From assembly GCA_018292915.2 (NCBI GenBank), contig JACVVK020000458.1, forward strand, positions 202,001-266,000: a stretch of DNA of 64,000 nt, in the 5' to 3' direction. Origin of the DNA: Batillaria attramentaria. Taxonomy: Eukaryota; Mollusca; Gastropoda; Batillariidae. This document shows, one piece after another, positions 13,501 through 23,264 of this stretch; position 1 is the stretch's first letter; every line of letters begins with the position of its first letter. The notes beneath the pieces were generated by a model that saw only the letters and a list, made by a program, of their open reading frames with translations, ran no database searches and was not told where the DNA came from. The translations under genes were made by a program, and so were the position numbers.

Positions 13501-16500
13501 GGGCACCTGTCAAAGATATGTGGGTGTGATTATTTGTCGAAGATACGGGGGAGGTGTATCGCTGTACGAGTAATTGTGAATGTGGACAGTTTGACAAAAA
13601 GATACGGTAATGGTGGCGGCGGTGGTGGTTGTCCCCATGTCCCTGCTACCTTTTTTTTTTTTTTTTTTTTGCTTGATAGCAGCTCGTCTAAAAGCTTGTG
13701 TCTTTTCCCGGTAACTTTCTTGGTGATGATGAAAGGCATTTTGCGGCTCCATAATGTTGGAAAGGCAACTAAAGGTCTGTATGTGTTGTAATATAATTTT
13801 GTTTACGCAAACTCAACACACACACACAGAACAAGAACAACAATATAGCATACACACACAAACAAATTTTATTCAGTCGAGGAACGGCACAAAAACAAAA
13901 AAAGATCAATGCATACAACAAGTTCTAAGGACCAATGTCAGAAAAAAAAAGTGTTTGTTCACAATGAACTTGCGAAATCATTGCCCCAGTAGAGTTGAGA
14001 TTGAGGCGGTTGAACGTCTGGCAAATCTGTAGCATTCAGGTGTGTGTCACTCGAATTCTGCTCAAAACAGTGTTGAATCAAATTGTCAATATACTGATCG
14101 TCCACCATTCGTTGAATCGGGTACTTAGGTTTTTCTAAGGTCGCGGTAGCTGGCGGTAGCGGCGGCGGCGATGGCTGCTGTTGTTGTTGTTGTTTCAGTT
14201 CACTGGTCTGTTTGTTATACTCAGCGACAAGTCTTGATTTGACTTTTCCCAAGCGCTGAAATTCAGCCAGATCCAAACTGACGCCACGTCGCGTAGGAAC
14301 TACTTTGCCTCCTTTGACATCAGATCGAGCAGAATAATGGCGAATGTAAATCTTGACAGTACCTCGCCAAGTTTTCACGCTGGCGTAGATATTTCGCCCA
14401 GAGGAAACAACGTGCCGTTTGAAGTCAAAACGCCACTCTGCGATGATGTCATTTTCTTCTTCTTCTTCTTCTCCAGGCCGCGTGGTGTAAGCCGGTTAAA
14501 GTGAATAACACCAGTGCACGCAGGTACCTCGAGTTTTTATAGGTAACCTTTTTCCTAGGCGAACGCGCGTCTAAAAAAGCTGAGTCACTTTAACGATCAT
14601 TGGCTGTTGGTGAGTAAGCCCTAAAAATAGACAGGGCCTTCGACATGGTATCGCCGTGACTTTTGCGTATCAGATAATACAGGACGTAAAGCCCACAAGT
14701 AGAGCTTAACGCATCTTGCAGGACCCGATCATTATATCTGTAGTAGCGACAATTTCTTACAAGAAACTCTTTAATGTCACGATGGCGAGGGGCAGACCAT
14801 AGCTATCAAAATATTCTGCTGTACAAGTACGAGCATCGAACCAAATCGCGACCCAATGCTCTCCTACATGACCAGCAGGGGCTGTATTTACTACAAAAAG
14901 CATGATGGTGATGTTTTGGTAATAGACGCCGGGGAAGTCTGTCGCGGGGAAAAACACCGCGAAAAACGTGTCTGGCAGTTCGATGGTGGGCCAGCACGCG
15001 TGTCAGTTGTCGGTTGTTCATGATGAAAAGTCAGTAATAATTTGGCGACTGCGGTCAATTTCCAGTAACGAATCCAGTTCTCCGTAAATGATAGCTTGCA
15101 AAGCGTTGGGGATCGGGTTAGCAAATTTGATTTCTAAACGCAGACTACCGGTTTTTATCAACTCCACTTGATTGCCATCCAAAAGACTGGGACTCAAATC
15201 AAACACAAACAGACAGTAGCCATGTGGAAACTCTTGGTATTTAATACCGTGTCCGTGCTGGCTGTTGACGAGTCCTGTGCCTGCGGCCAAATTGAAATAA
15301 CTGCGCACGTACTGACCGTGTTCAAAATCAGGCGTCAAAGGTTTGGCCGGAATCTGCTTACCGTCCAAATACAGTGACAAAAATGTCAGTCCATGAGGTT
15401 GAAAATTAAAAGGATTACTGTTGTACGCACCATTAGAGGCGGCGCTTTGCACTAGCCCGACCACGACTCTGTTGGGGAGTTGTGATAAAAAGAGATTATC
15501 TAAAACCACAGACAGACTGCCTTGAGCCAATCCATGCGTTTTAATGACTGCTCGTTTTAAAGGATATTTAGCTGTGCGCTTTTCTAACGCCTTCGCGTGA
15601 CCTACGGTCACGGCTGGGTTCAGTTTTACTTTCCGAACAAACAGACTAGCTTGTGTAATAATTACTCTAAACCCAGCGGCAGGGTCGTGGGCCATCAAGA
15701 CAAAACTGTTTTTGGCGGGAATGAGTCTAATTTTGACGTCTACACCATTTACAAGATAGCGCTCTTGTTTAAAAATATCCACGTGAAGTCTTCCCATTAA
15801 ATCCATTTCTCGACTTTCAGCCGTTAAGGCTCGCCTCGACACTAAACCGGTATTATCAGCGCCTTGCGTGTCGTCAAAATGGTTAGCGGTGTCTTTGTAA
15901 AAACCCTCCGCAGTCAGATGCGACTCTTTCGCTTCAATTCCAAAACTTAACATTTTTTCAATATAGGCTTTATACGGGTAAGTATTTTCCGAGTTTGTGA
16001 CGAGAGTTGAATTAAATGTAACGTCCACTTGTGAAAACAAAGAGTGCAAAATGTTATTTACCGGAGCGACATCCGCGTCGGCTGCTAAATTGTTACCGTT
16101 GGCGCGAGTGACTTTACATTTCACGTGTAAGTAAGTGTTAGACAAATCCATGTACTCATCCGTAGCGCCTGATACGTAAAATTCGATGGGGGCTCCGGGT
16201 TGCCAGTGTGGCCAAAGGATGAAATTCCACATGGCTACCGTGTTCGACCGAGGTTTGGGTCGGGGCATGGAAAACAGATCAAGTCCGGAATCGACAGATT
16301 CACAACTCTGTGGGTGCAGCAACGACATGGTGAATTAGTCAAAAATATCAGTGACGTGTCTTCGAGCAGCTCTTTTTCTCGTTTGACGCCTTTTACGACT
16401 AAACTCTTGCTTTATACGTTTTGTGTTGGGCTCGCCGGGTGGTGCGGCGGCGGCCGGCGGCTCCTACAGCTTGATTCAGTATACGTCGACCGGCCTGTTG

Positions 16501-19500
16501 CGTTCTCCGCTTAGCTGCTGATTTAAAGTCTTGACCCGACAAGACATCGTTAGCGATTTGCATCCCGGTCCTAGCGCCTGTTTTTAACAAACTTTTCCCG
16601 GCGCTTTTTAGTAAGGGAACAGCGGATCTTAGCACACCGCCTAATATATTTCCTAGACCCTGACCGCGCATCATCGCGCCTCCACCGCGAAATACCGGTA
16701 AACCGCCATTGCCTGCCTGTAGGGCAAAGTAATCGTGGTACGCTTTTGCGTCACAGGTAGACGGACACTTCATTGTTAAATTCCTTCTAAACGCCTCGGG
16801 CGGAAATGAAGTGTGACGATGCTCTTTCCTTGTTCGAATGAAATGGGTTCTCCCGTGTATGAGGTTATAAGGATTCTATCGTGTTGAATTGTTTCCGACA
16901 CAGAGGTACGTAATGAGGTTTATCAAAACGCTCATACAAGATGCTTTTAGAAAAATCTGTACAGGGGACGGTGCGTAGGAGCGGTACGTTGACGTCACCG
17001 ACCACTCGCTGTTGCACAATGTCACAATAAACATACAGAGAATGGTATTGCGTGTACAGATCAAGCATTCCGTTAGCTAAATAGGTTCCAGGACCAACCA
17101 AAGTATTGCTTTTAAACCCTAACAACTTTTGTAAATCAGACCCGAGCTCTAACCGGCAGTGCTTATACAAACGACGTACACGCGCTTTGTCGAGTCTTTA
17201 AAATGAAATCGGACATTGCTTTGAGCTGTAATGGCAGCAACTTGGAAGTTTAACGCTGTGACAAGCTGTTCGGGACTCGCGTACAGGCCATCAGGCAGCG
17301 TCCCCACCTTTAACACAGCGCGTTCATCGTCTTGTATGACTTTAAATTGAAACGTATCGCCTTTAACGTTATAAAAACTACCGGGAACGTTAATTTCCGC
17401 AAGACCCACTTCCCATTCTCCGTTCAGATCAACTGACTGAGGGAGCTTTGTATAAAAATGAGCCGCGTTATTGTCAGGATAGTGGTTTAAACTGCTGTTA
17501 CTAGGGAGCGTCACGTAAAACATTTTTACGCTCTATAGTCGGATTGGGCAGGGCGTATCCTAGAGAAGCGCTAAGCAAGGAAATCCACAAACTTTCCGAC
17601 GGATGTTCTCGCGTTAAATTTATTAACGAAACAATAATGACCATGCAGATGATGAGCATCTGACATATAAAAACAACTTCACTACGCGGTACTCTCCGCC
17701 CCATACACGCCAGAGTATCGACCTTCTTGCTCCGGTGTCTTCTTCTTTTTCCTGATTCTCTTGTATGTCAGTCATTGAACGTGTTTGGCCGGGATCCACG
17801 AGTCAAATGACGACGGGTAGCCGAGCCAGCGAATTAAATATTCTTTTCTTCCACCAGGGCCTCGCCGCGATTTCAAAATTTGTTCAATCCTATAGACTTG
17901 TTTTTCACCAACTTTTTGTAACTCTTCTTATAAAAACTCCCTTTCAATTCCCTCGCCGTGATCGTCTTTGATTTTATAAGTAACAGGTTCGTGTACTTAA
18001 TACGCGACTTAAAGTAAACAGCTCTTGCGTCCAGCCTGGTAAATACCCTTTCTTAAACGACCGACGCGCTTTAGAAATGCGAACGCGGTCACCAATGTTT
18101 AGCTGTGTCACCGACTGTTTTTCCTTTTCGTCCGTATAACGCCTGCCACACCTGTTCGCTCGTTTCAGCTGTTACTTCAACGGGTGCACGTCGAATACTC
18201 CGGTGATACGAATGATTGTAACTGTCGACAACCTGAGGTAGAACATCCACGTAGCGCAAAGTATTTGTGTGGGTAAAATATCGCCAGAGTCTTTCTTTCA
18301 ACGTGCGATTAAATCTTTCCACAACCGCGGCTTTTATGTCTTCGTTTTCTGTGGTAAAGAAATACACCTTGTGCTTGGACAAAAATTGTTGAAAAACACG
18401 GTTGATAAATTCTGTTCCTTTGTCTGTTTGCAGTTTTAAAGGTTTCCGTCCAGCCGTCTCAAAGATGTGTTCAAACGCTTTCGTTAGCGACGCACGGCCG
18501 TCTTGTTCTTTAAAGGCACGACCCACGCGTACTTGCTCAACACGTCGATGCAGGTTAGCAAGAAGGTATAACCGTCATTATACTTCTTCAATTTTTGCAC
18601 ATCAATTAAGTCGGCTTGCCACTGGTGATCGATTCCTCCTACGATAATACGGCGACGTGAAAATCGGTGTCTAACAGGTTTGTGTAATGTATACGTATCT
18701 TGATGAGACAACCACTGTTGTATGTCTCCGAGTTTCGCTTTAGGTACAGCTCTTTTTAAACTTTGCACACCACCAAAACTGCCAGGGAGCTTAGGATTAT
18801 AGTACCGCTGTCGTAACGCTTTAGACATTTTTTTTTTTTTTAGTCAAATAACGCCTCCCAATGTAGACGCGGCGATTTAAAGTGTCGGGGTGATGGTGAT
18901 GATGATGATGAGCGAATAAGAGGAGATTCCTGTCGACGACGACGGACGACGAACGCGAGGGCGCGATCGGTCTGCTGTAACTGAAGCGTAGAGGGTGTTG
19001 CAGCATCCCTTAAGACGACGCATGCCTGTTCCGTTGTAAGTAGTCCCAGCGCTTCAGGTTGCCTACAATTTCACGAGGTACGTTGGCGCGTTTCAAAGCA
19101 CGAGCAAATACATTCCACCCCTGCGGAGTTTCCACTTTTTTCCGAGCGCGTAGTACATCATTGACTAAATCAGGACATATTTGACCCGTCGATGGTTACG
19201 CCTTCGTATACCAACTGACCTCTTTCATCCCAGGTCAATTCAGGATCCTCTTTAAGATGCTCTAAAAGTAACCGCGCTTTCTTATGCATCGTTTTAGGAA
19301 CACTGGCGAGGACACGGTTTTCTAATTTTTCTTCTAAGCTGCCAGCACTAGACGAAGGCGGTGCTGGCTGTGTTGCCGAAGCACTTTCAGCGGTGGTTGA
19401 AGCGATTTCCACTCTACCGATCGGTTTCTGACGGTACTCTTTACTAAAATGTCTGTAGCGGTGCAAAGCCTGTTCATAGCGTCTCGCTTTTTCCAACGGT

Positions 19501-22020
19501 TCTAATGCTGCATCTTGTAAAACTTGCGTTATCTCCTGGTCCAAACCGACAATATTCCCATTTAAAATATCCGTTACGGGTGGTGGTGGTGGTGGTTTTT
19601 GTTCTTGTCGTTTAAGCCATTCCGGGTCGACCAATACCATTTTCCTTCGTGTACTCCATTTTTCTTGTTATTGCCCGAGCAAAACTTGTCCTAGCACACC
19701 TAATACTGGACCTAACACAGCGCCGAGAAATCCACCTTTCTGCAAAAGTGCTTTTCGGCGCTTTAAAGAAGTTTTCTTGGTCGCCAAGGTTCTAAGCGTC
19801 TGTTTATTGCGCACGAAGTTTTTGTTTCTGACGCGGGGTCAAACGCACACGCCCTTTTAAAATATTGAATGAACACTCGCACAACGTTTGAATCAGTTCA
19901 CGGTCCCCGGATCGGATAATAGCTTTCACGACTTGCGGTTTAGCTTTCGATAAAAATTTTCAATAACGCCGCGTTGCGTTTTAGCCGCGTGCTCATTTTT
20001 GAAGATAAGCGGTCACACCTTGAGGCGAAAAAATATCAGTTCGTAGGCGCAAATGTTCTGGTGTTTCTTGTCTGAGATCAATCAGCAAATAACCGTGACT
20101 TTTTGAAACAGCGTCTTTATATGCTTCTAACATATATTGAGTTTTTCCAGGGTACATTTGTTTTGCCAGTGCTGTTATTTGGGACGCGTCACGCGGGTTT
20201 TTTAAACACGACTAAATAATGACTGTTTAAGCTTATCGTTCGCTGTTCTTTGTTTTTTTCCAATAAATTTTGCACGATGTACATAACGGAGATGTTCAGG
20301 GTGATGACTTCCTTCGTAAACAGCTGTGTCACGCGAGAATCGGTTTCATGCATGAGATCATCAATAATAAGAAGACAGCGTTTGTGACCTGTAAATTTCG
20401 ACATATCAGGTAATCCCTCCTGAAATTGCACGCCACGCAGCTGTAGCTTGTCATATAACGGTTGCCAAACACCGTAACACCAAATAATTTCCTCCGGCGC
20501 GGGGACCATAATATCCTTCAACCGATCTAAACACTGATTGACAAAATAGCTTTTGCCGCTTTGTGAAGGCCCTGCAATAAGACAGGTAAACGGATGCTGA
20601 AATCGCGGATCCATGTCTGCTGGGTAACTGAGAGAAACAAATGAAAACCAACAGTTAAATATCATCATCATGTGGGACCCCTATCCTAAATGGGAGGCGC
20701 TGACAGCTGCTACTTTATGATCTCCCTGTATTACCTGACTGGAGGCTATGGCCGTGATCTCAGGTTAAGGTCAAATGGCTCCCGGTCTCCCTACCTAAAT
20801 AGGGAGGCGCTGACAGCTGTTACTTTATGATCTCCCTGTATTACCTGACTGGAGGCTATGGCCGTGATCTCAGGTTAAGGTCAAATGGCTCCCGGTCTCC
20901 CTACCTAAATAGGGAGGCGCTGACAGCTGTTACTTTATGATCTCCCTGTATTACCTGACTGGAGGCTATGGCCGTGATCTCAGGTTAAGGTCAAATGGCT
21001 CCCGGTCTCCCTACCTAAATAGGGAGGCGCTGACAGCTGCTACTTTATGATCTCCCTGTATTACTTCACTGGAGGCTATGGACGTGATCTCAGGTTAAGG
21101 TCAAATGGCTCCCGGTCTCCCTACCTAAATGGGAGGCGCTGACAGCTGTCACTTCAGGAGCTCCATGTTTCCCCCATTTATCTTGTATTACTTCACTGGA
21201 GCACCCTAACAGTTCAGATTATAAGGTGAAGCCCTGATTTTATAGGGTCGTGTCGTAAAGTTTACGTCATAAGGTTAAGGGCATGACCTGAAGTTATAAG
21301 GCTGTGACCTGAGGGCGTGACCTCAGGTTAGGGGCTATGACCTGAGGCTAAGGACGTGACCTCAGGTTAGGGCCGTGACCTGAGGCTATGGACGTGACCT
21401 CAGGTTAAGGTCAAACGGCTCCCGGCTCCCTGGGGGTTGAGGGGTCGCAACTTATACTACTTGGGCCCGTATGTAAAACTCGAGGTTTATTTAACGCACA
21501 GCTACGGGCCTAATTACCCAGACTAGGACAAAAGAAACCCCAAAACAAAATTTAAAAAGGAAGCGAAGAAAGAAAGACAAAAATCGTTCTATAACGGCAC
21601 CATGCTGGAATGGACCCGCTTCCTGATTAAAAAAAAATAACCCTAGAGCTAGTTTAGTTCGAGGTTAGACTCTAACCCGGGGCTAAACTCCCTATCCCCG
21701 ACTTTTACATGCGGGCCCTGCACGCTACAACCCATCATTGCACACATCCAGTCAAAACAGGCAATAAAACACTAAAACTGACTAGCGACATAAGAGCAGT
21801 GAGAAAACGTACCAGCCTACGGTCAGCTCCGCGTTCCGTCGTCTGCGCTCTGTTGTCACGGAAATCGCCGAGGATAATTGTGAGCACTTAAGCCCCTTTT
21901 ACATGACCGACGTACGTCGACAGACATCGGCCCGATTGTCGGGCAACTAAAAATCAATTCAATTTCAATTCAATTCAATATAACTTTATTGTCTGTCGAT
22001 GGCAGAAAATTTTCTTCTGG

Positions 22021-22076
<56 letters not shown>

Positions 22077-23230
22077 ACACACACACATTAATTTATCTAG
22101 ACATATAATCCATACATATTAAACACAGATCCTAAAGTAATGTGTGATGTCCAAGTCTAATACTATGCAACTAAAACTAAGAAATCTAAACTAAAAGATG
22201 GCAAGGGCATAGCGGACATGACACAGCTGAGTAGTAAGCCCAGTTTTGAAAATCTCAACAAATAAAATCTATACATACTGGGGACGGGCAGTAAAAACGG
22301 GCAGTAAATCTGCCATGGAAACGCGCGCTCGCCGACTCGCTGCCATAGGTATGGCCGGTCGTGAATCAAATCGATTATTTCGATGACTTTAGCCGCCGAA
22401 AGTTGAGGCTCAACACTGCTAGCCGCCATCTTCAAAGTTTCCGGTTTCCGGATCAAGGCCGCATTCCGTTAGCGGCCGGTCAGGTCGCTTGGATTTCCGC
22501 CGACAAGGTCACCGACTCGCCCAGAGTAGAGCGCCGCTCTACTCTCACCGACGCGTCGGTCGATGTCTGCCAACTCCTATTCCACGGACGATTTTCAGCT
22601 GGGACGCGAAGTTGGCCGATTGTCGGGCGACGTACGTCGGTCATGGAAAAGGGGCTTTAATGGGAAAATGTTTTTGATTGATAAAATAGCGGCAACAGTG
22701 AGAGCGGAGATAACATGGGTTGTGGTTGATTGGTAACAGCGTCCTCACACGTCCTGAGCGCCGGGGTCTAGGTGTGTGCTTAGCAGCGCTGTCCAGGACA
22801 AACTGTAACACTGCAATTTTCTCAAACCTATAATCACCACAGACACCTCACTTGACATAATAATAATAATGATAATAATAATAATAATAATAATAATGAC
22901 GATTTATAAGGCGCCTATACATGAAATGAAACAGGCTCTAAGCGCCGTACATCATAACTACATACACCACTTTCATACACACAGACTCACAGGAACATTC
23001 AAAGTTAAACAATATCTCACAACAAGCAGGCTGACAGGGTGTGGGAAGGGCAAGAGTAAATCAGTAATCAGTTTTAAATAGCGGTGGGTTTTCAGGCGGC
23101 GTTTGAAGCTGACATGATGATAGACATTGATAAGTTCTTTAAAGCCGTACTCTTTTGAATCACCTTGTCCCCGTTTCACAAGTGAGCCAAGTAGACTTCT
23201 GCCTCTCCAGTTTTTTTGCTCCCTTGTGTA

Positions 23231-23264
<34 letters not shown>

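Larger units (their letters stand above)
5014..21461 (-). mobile_element. Polinton/Maverick (adintovirus-like) endogenous element, 16.4 kb
   Basis: Both ends start with the same inverted terminus, AGTAGTATAAGTTGCGACCC, flanked by TGGGCC duplications. Inside are the hallmark Polinton genes: protein-primed PolB, retrovirus-like integrase with chromodomain, FtsK/A32-type packaging ATPase, adenain-like cysteine protease, double-jelly-roll major capsid protein, penton-like minor capsid protein and pX/pVI-like protein. All recognised genes are on the minus strand. Accessory genes lie between protease and polymerase. Many genes carry one-base frame breaks (listed per gene), so this copy is probably inactive, although capsid and much of the polymerase remain open. 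It sits next to, and shares its target with, the GGGCCCG MITE at 21463. Confidence 0.95.
3840..22000 (+). repeat. Segmental duplication, unit A (interrupted)
   Basis: Blocks matching 35.28-35.96 kb occur in the same order: 3880-4110 (promoter-like block ending ATG|GTAAGT), 4566-4672 (CAATCGGTTATC block), 4976-5007 (CCAGCTTCGTTCCTATCT) and 21719-21800 (CATCATTG..ACTAGCGAC). Between them lie younger insertions: a SINE, an inverted repeat, the Polinton and a MITE. The block order and the matching splice donor show a paralogous locus rather than chance similarity. Confidence 0.65.

Noticed and set aside
20701..21139. CRISPR-like array of regular repeats
   Set aside because: The units are 110 bp, contiguous, without distinct spacers, and mirrored at the other end of a Polinton; they are TIR subterminal repeats in a eukaryotic genome.
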